A stretch of 7,176 nucleotides of DNA from Candidatus Atribacteria bacterium (GTDB lineage Bacteria; Atribacterota; JALVIU01), in assembly GCA_027028665.1 (NCBI GenBank), contig JALVIU010000372.1, positions 1 through 7,176 of the forward strand. The letters are read 5' to 3'. This document shows positions 1 through 5,725 of the stretch, piece after piece (position 1 is the stretch's first letter; each line of letters starts with the position of its first letter). The translations under genes were made by a program, and so were the position numbers. The notes beneath the pieces were generated by a model. The model did no database searches, was not told where the DNA came from, and was given only the letters and a program-made list of their open reading frames with translations.

Positions 1-97
1 TGGAAAATTTGAATTTTATAAGAATTATAATTGGTTTAGCTATATAAAAAAGTACTTGGGGAATTACATAGTTTACTAAAAAATGTATAAAATAAAA
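1..97. other. Non-coding AT-rich edge region
   Basis: This is very AT-rich sequence downstream of the min operon terminator. I find no open frame with a ribosome binding site on either strand. A TATAAT-like hexamer occurs on the minus strand at 24-29, but no -35 partner lies at a suitable distance. The region may lead into a minus-strand gene beyond the window, which cannot be judged from here. Confidence 0.5.
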
Positions 98-127
98 AAG
101 GGCTATGACTCTAACATCATAGCCCTT
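98..127 (-). terminator. Intrinsic terminator of the minCDE operon
   Basis: An 11-bp perfect stem pairs positions 98-108 with 117-127 (core GGGCTATGA / TCATAGCCC) around an 8-base loop. On the minus strand the stem is followed at once by a T-rich run (complement of 91-99). It begins 14 bases after the minE stop codon, which is where the min transcript should end. The GC-rich base of the stem makes this the best terminator in the window. It lacks an equally good T tract on the plus strand, so it probably works in one direction only. Confidence 0.88.
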
Positions 128-140
128 AAAAGGAAAGAAT

Positions 141-407
141 CTATGATTTTTTTCTGGGGACCTTCAAGGGGATATTAGCAACTATTGCAGTTTCATTCTT
201 TTCATTTACAATACGAAAATCAAGATGCTCCTCATCTATATCAAGATATTTTTTCAGAATTTCTATAAACTCTCTTTTTATATTCTCTACCGTTTCTGCA
301 GATAAATTCAGTCTATCATAAACAAGGGCAAACTTAAGCCTCTCTTTTGCAGTATCCTTACTATTTTTCTCTCTTCTAAAAAAATTAAAGAAATCTGAAA
401 GGCTCAT
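141..407 (-). CDS. minE: MinE, cell division topological specificity factor
   Basis: This 88-residue protein has the usual MinE length and layout. The N-terminus MSLSDFFNFFRR (1-12) matches the amphipathic membrane-targeting segment. Residues 16-31 (SKDTAKERLKFALVYD) match the anti-MinCD region that binds MinD and stimulates its ATPase. Residues 40-83 (with IKREFIEILKKYLDID) form the dimerising topological specificity domain. In known systems MinE displaces MinC from MinD and drives MinCD to the cell poles, keeping midcell free for FtsZ. The ATG overlaps the minD stop as ATGA (404-407). A perfect AAAGGAGG ribosome binding site lies inside the 3' end of minD at 417-424, fixing the start and suggesting translational coupling. 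It is the last gene of the min operon, followed by a strong terminator. Confidence 0.95.
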   Translation of the reverse strand: MSLSDFFNFFRREKNSKDTAKERLKFALVYDRLNLSAETVENIKREFIEILKKYLDIDEEHLDFRIVNEKNETAIVANIPLKVPRKKS

Positions 408-1225
408 TTCCGCGGTCCTCCTTTAGAAACAAAACCAGATATTGCGCTATAAATTGCAGCCCATAGTCCCTGTTTTTCTTCTAAATCCATAAATGGAACA
501 TCTTCCCCAACAAGTCTTCTTGCTATGTTGCGAAAAGCTTCTCCTGCCTTTGAATTCTTAGAAAATATTATAGGATTTCCTCTATTAGTAGAAACAATTA
601 TATTTTCATCTTCAGGCACTATTCCAATTATAGGAATGGAAAGGATCTCCTTTATATCCTCTACGCCTAACATCTCTCCTTTGTTTACCATTTTTGGCCT
701 TATTCTATTTATAATTAAATTATAATCTTCTTTTCCACTCGCTTCAAGGAGGCCTACGATCCTATCTGCATCCCTTATAGCAGAAACCTCAGGAACTGTA
801 ACAATAAGTACACTGTCTGCAGGGGCTATTGCATTTTTAAAACCTTTTTCGATACCTGCAGGAGAATCTATGATAATAAAATCCGCTATTGGTCTCATAT
901 CATTTATAAGCTCCCTAAATGCTTCACTATCAACTGCATCCTTATCCTTATTTTGAGCAGCAGGAAGAAGAAATAAGTTCTTAAATCTTTTATCCTTTAC
1001 TAAGGCCTGCTTTAATTTACAAGAACCCTGGAGTACATCAACAAGGGTATAAACTACGCGATTTTCCAACCCTAAAACTAAGTCTAAATTTCTAAGTCCT
1101 ATATCTCCATCCACTAATATTACCTTTTTCCCAAGCTCAGAGAGAAAGGCGCCTAAATTTGCAGTGGTGGTAGTTTTTCCTACTCCTCCTTTTCCCGAGG
1201 TGATAGTAATAACCTTACCCTTCAT
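404..1225 (-). CDS. minD: MinD, septum-site-determining ParA/MinD-family ATPase
   Basis: MinD is the membrane-cycling ATPase that recruits MinC. Visible motifs, numbered from the chosen ATG, are the deviant Walker A KGGVGKTT (12-19), the switch I-like DGDIGLRNLD (39-48), the Walker B/switch II segment FIIIDSPAG (116-124), and a C-terminal amphipathic membrane-targeting helix around GLWAAIYSAISGF (253-265). At 273 residues it has the family's usual length. An in-frame TTG at 1231 directly abuts GGGAGG and is too close to it. The ATG at 1225 has six bases between the site and the codon and starts the canonical MKGKVITITSGKGG, so I prefer it. The gene overlaps minC by 11 bases and minE by 4, as part of one transcript. 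MinC and MinE alongside exclude other ParA-like roles. Confidence 0.95.
   Translation of the reverse strand: MKGKVITITSGKGGVGKTTTTANLGAFLSELGKKVILVDGDIGLRNLDLVLGLENRVVYTLVDVLQGSCKLKQALVKDKRFKNLFLLPAAQNKDKDAVDSEAFRELINDMRPIADFIIIDSPAGIEKGFKNAIAPADSVLIVTVPEVSAIRDADRIVGLLEASGKEDYNLIINRIRPKMVNKGEMLGVEDIKEILSIPIIGIVPEDENIIVSTNRGNPIIFSKNSKAGEAFRNIARRLVGEDVPFMDLEEKQGLWAAIYSAISGFVSKGGPRK
417..424 (-). promoter_or_regulatory. Ribosome binding site of minE
   Basis: The minus strand reads AAAGGAGG nine bases before the minE ATG. The same bases encode Lys-Gly-Gly near the C-terminus of MinD, so the site sits entirely within the upstream gene. Confidence 0.85.
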
Positions 1226-1892
1226 TCTCAACCTCCCTTAATTCCTTTAGTATCGAAAAATCTGACGTAAAGGCGAATTCTCCTTTATATATGTATATAA
1301 TTTTTGCACCATGCAAATCTTCTTTTTTCACCTTTTTTAAGAATTCTTCTCCTCTCATCATATAATTGCCTATTCTAATCTGAGAAGACTTTTTTAAATT
1401 ATAAAGAATAATGTAAGTATTTGTGTCTCCCTTCACACCTGCGTGAACTACTCCACGGGTATCTCCCAAAATCGTTATACTACCTGTAGCACTTACCTCT
1501 CCTCCAGGATTTACATCACCAAAGACAATTACATCTCCTTCATTAAATACCTTTTGCCCAGACCTAATAGTCCTTTTTAAAACAGTAAATGATTCCCTCT
1601 TAGAAAATGATAATGGAGTCTCTACAAAACTCTTTTTACTTGATATCTCCAGAACCACTTTTTCAAGTGGAAGATTTAGTTTTTCAAATTTCTCTATAAT
1701 ATTTCTAAAAATTGGATTAATATTTCTCCTATCTCCAAAATTTAAAATTATTTTATTCGAAGAAAGTAAAGGAAAAGCTTCAGAAACAACAGAAAATAAG
1801 TTCTCCATTGCTGTTTCTAAAGGAACATGTGGGTCTATAAATAAAATTATTTTATCATTTTCTCCTCTAATTTTTACAATCTCATTTTTCAT
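1215..1892 (-). CDS. minC: MinC, septum-site-determining inhibitor of FtsZ assembly
   Basis: MinC blocks FtsZ polymerisation and is brought to the membrane by MinD. The 225-residue length fits. The N-terminal domain (about 1-95) is weakly conserved, as usual, with alternating beta/alpha segments. The C-terminal beta-helix domain (about 105-205) is clear: RSGQ (110-113, the region that contacts MinD in known MinC), GDVNPGGEV (125-133), GDTRGVVHAG (143-152) and QIRIG (171-175). The ATG at 1892 is preceded by AAAGGG with a 7-base spacer, so it is well supported. The 3' end overlaps minD by 11 bases and carries the minD ribosome binding site. It is the first gene of the operon, with a candidate promoter at 1918-1946 giving a leader of about 20 bases. 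Confidence 0.93.
   Translation of the reverse strand: MKNEIVKIRGENDKIILFIDPHVPLETAMENLFSVVSEAFPLLSSNKIILNFGDRRNINPIFRNIIEKFEKLNLPLEKVVLEISSKKSFVETPLSFSKRESFTVLKRTIRSGQKVFNEGDVIVFGDVNPGGEVSATGSITILGDTRGVVHAGVKGDTNTYIILYNLKKSSQIRIGNYMMRGEEFLKKVKKEDLHGAKIIYIYKGEFAFTSDFSILKELREVENEG
1232..1239 (-). promoter_or_regulatory. Ribosome binding site that decides the minD start
   Basis: The minus strand reads AAGGGAGG, then TTGAGA, then ATG. Six bases separate the site from the ATG at 1225. The TTG at 1231 has no spacer at all, so it is unlikely to be the start. Confidence 0.8.
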
Positions 1893-1917
1893 ATTTATAC
1901 CCTTTATTTTTTAAATT

Positions 1918-1946
1918 AATATAACACATAAAAAAAATAAAGTCCA
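1918..1946 (-). promoter_or_regulatory. Candidate promoter of the minCDE operon
   Basis: On the minus strand TGGACT (1946-1941, 4 of 6 bases matching the -35 consensus) is followed after 17 bases by TATATT (1923-1918, 5 of 6 matching -10). Transcription would start near 1911 and include the AAAGGG site of minC. The -35 hexamer lies within the arsR terminator hairpin. This is inferred from consensus matching only, in AT-rich DNA where chance matches are common. Confidence 0.45.
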
Positions 1947-1969
1947 GCAAAAAGCCAGACTTTATTTTT
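1933..1969 (-). terminator. Intrinsic terminator downstream of arsR
   Basis: A 12-bp perfect stem pairs 1933-1944 with 1958-1969. The 13-base loop contains a possible inner GC/GC pairing around AAAAA. On the minus strand it ends in a long T run, as expected of an intrinsic terminator for arsR, whose stop lies about 57 bases upstream. The plus strand also ends in a T stretch, so it could act in both directions. The stem has only three G-C pairs at its top, so it would be marginal at high growth temperature. Confidence 0.65.
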
Positions 1970-2025
1970 AAAATTTTTTAAAAGTCTTTTTATTAACTTT
2001 ACCCCTATAAATGATAAAACTTGGC

Positions 2026-2343
2026 CTATTTCAAAATATCTTTAAGTTCATTAATTTGTTTTGATATAATATCTTTTGCTTTTTCAATTATATCGATAAC
2101 TGTAGGGTCATTCAGCTTATAATAGGCACTTATACCCCTTCTATGGACAGAGATAATATTCGCCCTCTTTAAAACAGCAAGATGTCGAGCAATATGTGAT
2201 TCATCCTTTCCCATTTCTGGGATAAGATCACAGAGACAACTCTCTCCATCCTTTAGAAGGTATATAATCTTAATTCTTGTAGGATGGGATAAAGCTTTAA
2301 AATATTCAGCTTCCAGTTCAAAAATTCTGTCCTCGTTTTCCAT
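2026..2343 (-). CDS. ArsR/SmtB-family metal(loid)-responsive transcriptional repressor
   Basis: This 105-residue winged-helix regulator has the ArsR signature: FKALSHPTRIKIIYLL (15-30), then ESCLCDLIPEM (34-44), then the recognition-helix region ESHIARHLAVLKRANII (48-64), then the wing HRRGISAYYKL (67-77). Cys36-x-Cys38 sits where ArsR proteins with the ELCVCDL motif bind As(III)/Sb(III) or thiophilic metals, so a metal(loid) effector is plausible but inferred. The C-terminal helix lacks the His/Asp residues of an SmtB-type alpha-5 zinc site. Such repressors leave the operator when metal binds. I chose the ATG at 2343. A GTG at 2433 would add 30 low-complexity residues across the apparent promoter and has no ribosome binding site. 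No arsenic or metal export gene lies beside it, so its targets are probably itself or distant genes. Confidence 0.85.
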   Translation of the reverse strand: MENEDRIFELEAEYFKALSHPTRIKIIYLLKDGESCLCDLIPEMGKDESHIARHLAVLKRANIISVHRRGISAYYKLNDPTVIDIIEKAKDIISKQINELKDILK

Positions 2344-2350
2344 ATTTATT

Positions 2351-2379
2351 ATTTTACGATATTTTGATAATTTAGTCAA
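2351..2379 (-). promoter_or_regulatory. Promoter of arsR, predicted leaderless transcript
   Basis: On the minus strand TTGACT (2379-2374) and TAAAAT (2356-2351) are separated by exactly 17 bases, each matching five of six consensus positions. Only seven bases (AATAAAT) separate the -10 hexamer from the ATG at 2343, so transcription would begin at or next to the start codon. No Shine-Dalgarno sequence is present, consistent with a leaderless mRNA. This is a strong consensus match but has not been tested. Confidence 0.7.
2364..2379. promoter_or_regulatory. Possible ArsR operator dyad
   Basis: The imperfect dyad TTGATAATTTAGTCAA (arms TTGA / TCAA, with a T-G mismatch further in) overlaps the -35 hexamer of the arsR promoter. 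ArsR-family repressors usually autoregulate through imperfect dyads overlapping their promoter, so this is the natural candidate site. The arms are short and could occur by chance. Confidence 0.25.
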
Positions 2380-2401
2380 GAGTAAAAATCGAAAAAACGA
2401 A

Positions 2402-2518
2402 AAAAAGTTAAAATTTAATTTTTTATTTCCCACTACTTCAAAAAGTTTAGCAACTTTAACTTTTTACTACCACAATTTAAGCTTTATAGCCTACATCATA
2501 CTAAATTACTAACTTTTT
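2402..2518. repeat. Cluster of AAAAAGTT / AACTTTTT motifs upstream of arsR
   Basis: AAAAAGTT occurs at 2402-2409 and 2440-2447, and its complement AACTTTTT at 2458-2465 and 2511-2518. A shorter AACTTT lies at 2452-2457. The pair 2440-2447 / 2458-2465 forms an 8-bp inverted repeat with a 10-base loop. The nested pair 2442-2447 / 2452-2457 forms a 6-bp stem with a TAGC loop. Four copies of an 8-mer in about 120 bases is more than base composition suggests, but the motif is low in complexity. Its function is unknown. Confidence 0.4.
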
Positions 2519-2546
2519 CTTCCTAAATATCGATTCTACTATTACA

Positions 2547-2702
2547 TTACTTTTCTTTTGGGGAAACTATCTCCCTATACCCATATGCTCTTTATAAAGC
2601 AAAAAAGCTCCCTATTTTTATCTCAAATATTTCAAAGCATTTTAACCCTCTCCATCTATTTTTAATCTTCACCAATATTCTCCAAAACATTGCATTTTTC
2701 AT
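2547..2702 (-). pseudogene. Possible decayed short reading frame
   Basis: From an ATG at 2702, 36 codons run to a TAA at 2592-2594, beginning MKNAMFWRILVKIKNRW. Beyond that TAA the same frame stays open for 14 more codons that read like protein (RAYGYREIVSPKEK) before a second TAA at 2547-2549. There is no ribosome binding site before the ATG. The composition, with Trp, Arg and Gly, is richer than random AT spacer usually gives, so it may be a remnant of a gene or a dispersed element. I do not recognise a family, and chance remains quite possible. Confidence 0.2.
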
Positions 2703-2713
2703 AATCTTATAAT

Positions 2714-3601
2714 TTACTTTTCTTCTTCCATAAATTTAAACATTACAAAGACCAACACAAAAACAACTACAAGAAGTACATAAGAAGTTGCTGCTGCCTC
2801 TGCGAAATTAAGCCCCATAAATGTCTTTCTATAAATGAAATAACTAAGGACTTCTGTAGAAACACCTGGACCCCCCCTTGTCATAACATATATAAGGTCA
2901 TAGGTCCTAAATGCAAAAATAGTTCTTATAAGAAGGGTAACTATAATAACGGGTTTCATAAGAGGAATAGTTATAAAGAATAACTTTTGCCATTCATTTG
3001 CTCCATCAATAGTAGCTGCTTCATAAGGCTCCTTAGGTAATGATACCAGGCCTGCAAGGAGTAGAAGTATCATAAAAGAGATCTGTTGCCATATATCTAC
3101 AAATAACACACTCCAAAATGCACCCTTAGGGGAACCTAACCAATTTATAGGTCCTATACCAAAGAGTGATAAAAAATAGTTTACAACTCCTAAATCAGGA
3201 TGAAGTAACATCTTCCATACTAAACCTACTGCAACAGGACTCAAAAGCATAGGTATAGTTAAAATAGTGTAATAAATACTCTTAAATTTTATATCTCTAT
3301 TAAGCATAAGAGCAATTATAAAACCAAGTATAAATTCTATAGAAACTACAGCTATAACAAATGAAAGAGTAACAAGTAAAGAGTTCCAAAAGTATGAATC
3401 ATTAAGGGCATTTATATAATTCTCCAGACCCACAAATAGATTAAAACCTGGACTAACAAATGTATAACTATAAAAACTTGCTATCAAGGAATAGATGAGT
3501 GGAAAGGCCACTACAGCAGCCAGAACGACTACTGTAGGAGCCAAAAACCCATAACCTGCTATTTTTTCTTGCAAGAAAAGAGAATATGTCCTCTTTCTCA
3601 T
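2714..3601 (-). CDS. ABC sugar/polyol transporter permease, MalF type
   Basis: This 295-residue inner-membrane protein is a binding-protein-dependent permease. About six hydrophobic helices are visible (roughly 15-43, 75-100, 108-132, 163-187, 215-237, 268-290). The EAA coupling loop is at 194-217 (EAATIDGANEW...PLMKP, with the conserved IDGA and Pro213), which docks onto the ATPase. The C-terminal region has RTYDLIYVMTRGGPG and STEVLSYFIY, typical of MalF-like (CUT1) subunits that pair with MalG-like ones. Its ATG overlaps the stop of the binding-protein gene as ATGA (3598-3601). Its own ribosome binding site is weak (AAGG), so translation probably depends on coupling. It is the last gene of the operon. 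The cargo cannot be read from the permease; polyol or oligosaccharide is inferred from the neighbours. Confidence 0.9.
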   Translation of the reverse strand: MRKRTYSLFLQEKIAGYGFLAPTVVVLAAVVAFPLIYSLIASFYSYTFVSPGFNLFVGLENYINALNDSYFWNSLLVTLSFVIAVVSIEFILGFIIALMLNRDIKFKSIYYTILTIPMLLSPVAVGLVWKMLLHPDLGVVNYFLSLFGIGPINWLGSPKGAFWSVLFVDIWQQISFMILLLLAGLVSLPKEPYEAATIDGANEWQKLFFITIPLMKPVIIVTLLIRTIFAFRTYDLIYVMTRGGPGVSTEVLSYFIYRKTFMGLNFAEAAATSYVLLVVVFVLVFVMFKFMEEEK

Positions 3602-4872
3602 TTAACCAACCTTGCCTGTTTTGCTAATTTTAATAATTCCTTAGCCACAGTATTTAAAGCCTTTTTAGCATCTTTTTGTCCTGCACATGCAAGAGAAAGC
3701 TCCCTTCCAGTTACTTCTATCATCTGAGCACTATACTGGAATTCCGGTACTGGCTTTGCCTGTGCAAGAAGTTTCTCTACATCTTTATACCAAGGATATT
3801 TTGCAAGGACATCCTTATCATTGAATATATCTTTTCTGGTAGGTGCACCACCAGCCAATGCTCTCTTTTTAGCAATATCAAAGGATTCCACCCATTTTAT
3901 GAATTCCCATGCCTCCTTTTTGTGAGCAGAATTTTTAGGAATTGCCCAACCCCATCCACCGTTTAGTCCTACTCCACCTGGCATAGGAGCAAGCGCTACT
4001 TTTCCTGCAACCTTTGATGTATTTGGGTCATCAAGTTGCGCAAGCATCCAGTTATATGTAATCATACTAAATGCCTTACCCTGAGACATAATTCTAAAAG
4101 AATCATCAAGATTAAAGGAAAGTGCGCCAGGAGGTGCTGCAGTTTTAAGTGCTTCTTTGTAAAGCTCTACTGCCTTTAAACCTTTATCATTATTTATAAT
4201 AGGCTTCCAATTCTCATCATAAAAATCACCACCTACAGAGAAAAGATAGTTACACCATTCCATTACGATGGGATCGCCTCTCTGTGCCTGCATAGCAGAG
4301 CCATAAACCCCTGCATTTTTCTGCATAAAAGCAGCAAGCTTTACATAACCTTCTACACTATCAGGTAATGCAAGCTCTGTCCCATATTCTTGTTTCCATT
4401 TCTCTTTTAATTTAGAGTTATTTAAGAGATCCTTTCTGTATATAAGACCCATAGCATAGTTATACATAGGGATCATATATAACTTATTCTGATAATATCC
4501 CACCATTTTGAGCATAGAAGGTAAATATACAGAGGTATCAAAATTATCTTTTTTTACATATGATCCAAGGTCTAAAAGCCAACCTGCTGCAGGAAATTCT
4601 CCTGCCCAATAGTTATCTACTTCTAAAAAATCATACTGGCAGTTGGGACTCATAAGCTGTGGCACAAGTTTTGCATGCATATCAGAATATTGAACAATCT
4701 CAAACTGTACCTTTATTCCAGTTTTTGCCTCAAAATCAGGAAGTAGCTTTTCAATAATCCTTGTCTCAGGCACATCTTCCATTAAGGCCTTAAGAGTTAC
4801 ACCTGAAAAGCCTATACCTGCCCACAAAAGGAGCACACCAATAACAAGCAAAGAAACTACTAACTTCTTCAT
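3598..4872 (-). CDS. Extracellular solute-binding protein (family 1) of a sugar/polyol ABC transporter
   Basis: This 424-residue binding protein captures the substrate outside the membrane and delivers it to the two permeases. Residues 1-23 form a Sec signal peptide: KK, then a hydrophobic core LVVSLLVIGVLLLWAGIG, with likely cleavage after Ser23. There is no lipobox Cys, which is unusual if the cell lacked an outer membrane and fits a diderm. Family 1 features include LLPDFEAKTGIKV (43-55), FYDENW (217-222), PPGA (247-250), GGWGWAIPKNS (305-315) and GAPTRKDIF (342-350). The FDENW and PPGA segments recall SmoE/MtlE-type sorbitol/mannitol binding proteins; this is from memory and was not aligned. 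A strong GGAGGTG site at 4878-4884 sits five bases before the ATG, likely giving high expression. The gene lies between its two permeases, and 16 bases separate it from the upstream one. Confidence 0.92.
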   Translation of the reverse strand: MKKLVVSLLVIGVLLLWAGIGFSGVTLKALMEDVPETRIIEKLLPDFEAKTGIKVQFEIVQYSDMHAKLVPQLMSPNCQYDFLEVDNYWAGEFPAAGWLLDLGSYVKKDNFDTSVYLPSMLKMVGYYQNKLYMIPMYNYAMGLIYRKDLLNNSKLKEKWKQEYGTELALPDSVEGYVKLAAFMQKNAGVYGSAMQAQRGDPIVMEWCNYLFSVGGDFYDENWKPIINNDKGLKAVELYKEALKTAAPPGALSFNLDDSFRIMSQGKAFSMITYNWMLAQLDDPNTSKVAGKVALAPMPGGVGLNGGWGWAIPKNSAHKKEAWEFIKWVESFDIAKKRALAGGAPTRKDIFNDKDVLAKYPWYKDVEKLLAQAKPVPEFQYSAQMIEVTGRELSLACAGQKDAKKALNTVAKELLKLAKQARLVK

Positions 4873-4877
4873 CTTTA

Positions 4878-4884
4878 CACCTCC
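4878..4884 (-). promoter_or_regulatory. Strong ribosome binding site of the solute-binding protein
   Basis: The minus strand reads GGAGGTG, then TAAAG, then ATG, inside the 16-base gap after the MalG-type permease. It is stronger than the sites of both permeases, consistent with the excess of binding protein that ABC importers need. Confidence 0.75.
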
Positions 4885-4888
4885 AGAG

Positions 4889-5725
4889 TTATTTTATTGC
4901 ACCAAAACTTAATCCTCTTACAAGGTATTTCTGAATAAAGAAAGAGATAGCAACAATAGGTAAATTAGCAATAACAACACCTGCTGATAATTTACCTATC
5001 AAAACCCCTCTCTGTGTTTGTAAGGCAGCCAATGCCACAGGAATAGTGCTTGTCTCTGCCCCTGTCAAAACAAGTGCAAATAAAAATTCATTCCAGCACA
5101 TAATAAAACTCAAAACCCCTGCAGACATAATGCCTGGTGCAGCTATTGGAAAAATAACCTTAAAAAATGAAGTTAATCTGGATGCACCATCAATAAGGGA
5201 AGCCTCTTCAAGCTCTTTTGGCACACCTTCAAAAAATCCCATAAGAATCCATACAAGAAAGGGAAGATTAAAAGCCATATAGGAAAACGTAAGACCTGTA
5301 CGGGTATTTAGGAGATGAGCTGTAGAGAAAATTGCAAAAAGTGGTAGTATAAGAACGATTGGTGGTAGCATTTGAGTACCGATTATTAGAAATCTTGATA
5401 CCTTCCCCCCTGGTTTATATCTTGCAAGAGCATATCCTCCTAAAGAGGCTATAGGAATAGAGATTAAAGTAGAAACAAAAGCCACAACAAAGCTATTGTA
5501 AAATTTTAGAGCAAAGCCATTTTCCTTAAATAATAGAACATAATTTTTTAATGTAGGATGAAAAATAAGCCTTGGTGGTATCTCATATGCTATTACCTCT
5601 GTAGCAAAACTTGTTCTTATAGTCCATAGAAGAGGAAGAAGAATAATAAGTGAAAAGGTTATAAGTATAATATGTGCTGCTATATTCCAATGTCTACTCT
5701 CTGCATTAAAGGTTTTACTTTTCAT
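4889..5725 (-). CDS. ABC sugar/polyol transporter permease, MalG type
   Basis: This 278-residue inner-membrane permease is the second transmembrane subunit of the importer. Helices are visible at about 15-38, 75-100, 110-135, 148-165, 197-221 and 247-266. The EAA loop is at 174-197 (EASLIDGAS...FPIAAPG, with IDGA and Pro193). Further MalG/CUT1 traits are the QMLPP segment (118-122), the WNEFLFALVLTG stretch (211-222) and the C-terminal KYLVRGLSFGAIK. The ATG overlaps the phosphatase stop as ATGA (5722-5725), and GGAG lies seven bases upstream, so the start is secure. In most CUT1 operons the order is binding protein, MalF, MalG; here the MalG type comes first. No ATP-binding subunit gene is in the window, so a shared MsmX/UgpC-like ATPase from elsewhere, or one beyond the edge, is inferred. 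Confidence 0.9.
   Translation of the reverse strand: MKSKTFNAESRHWNIAAHIILITFSLIILLPLLWTIRTSFATEVIAYEIPPRLIFHPTLKNYVLLFKENGFALKFYNSFVVAFVSTLISIPIASLGGYALARYKPGGKVSRFLIIGTQMLPPIVLILPLFAIFSTAHLLNTRTGLTFSYMAFNLPFLVWILMGFFEGVPKELEEASLIDGASRLTSFFKVIFPIAAPGIMSAGVLSFIMCWNEFLFALVLTGAETSTIPVALAALQTQRGVLIGKLSAGVVIANLPIVAISFFIQKYLVRGLSFGAIK

Larger units (their letters stand above)
2344..2713. other. 370-base AT-rich intergenic region
   Basis: This lies between the end of the transport operon and the arsR start. The arsR promoter occupies its lower end (2351-2379). The rest holds no gene I would defend. It contains a cluster of AAAAAGTT/AACTTTTT motifs (2402-2518) and a short stop-interrupted minus-strand frame (2547-2702). 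I find no convincing intrinsic terminator for the transport operon; the best hairpin, GGGA/TCCC around 2561-2575, has only four pairs and no T tract. Confidence 0.6.

Noticed and set aside
24-29. TATAAT hexamer on the minus strand as a promoter
   Set aside because: No -35-like sequence lies 16-18 bases upstream; such hexamers are common in this AT-rich DNA.
525-725. Open frame on the plus strand
   Set aside because: It lies wholly opposite minD, whose motifs are unambiguous, and has no ribosome binding site or recognisable motif.
2344-2433. GTG-initiated 30-residue N-terminal extension of the ArsR protein
   Set aside because: It lacks a ribosome binding site, is Phe/Lys/Leu/Asn-rich, and would cover the near-consensus promoter at 2351-2379; the family normally starts close to MENEDRIFELEAEYF.
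2561-2575. Possible hairpin GGGA/TCCC as terminator of the transport operon
   Set aside because: It has only four pairs and no following T tract on the minus strand, so it is too weak to call.
2591-2600. Palindrome-like CTTTATAAAG near GAGCTTTTTTGC
   Set aside because: It is a loopless palindrome without room for a hairpin, and the T6 run beside it lacks a stem.
3676-3966. Open frame on the plus strand
   Set aside because: It is antisense to the solute-binding protein gene, with Cys/Phe/Ser-rich translation typical of a shadow frame.
5046-5282. Open frame on the plus strand
   Set aside because: It is antisense to the MalG-type permease, which has clear EAA-loop and helix features; no ribosome binding site was seen.
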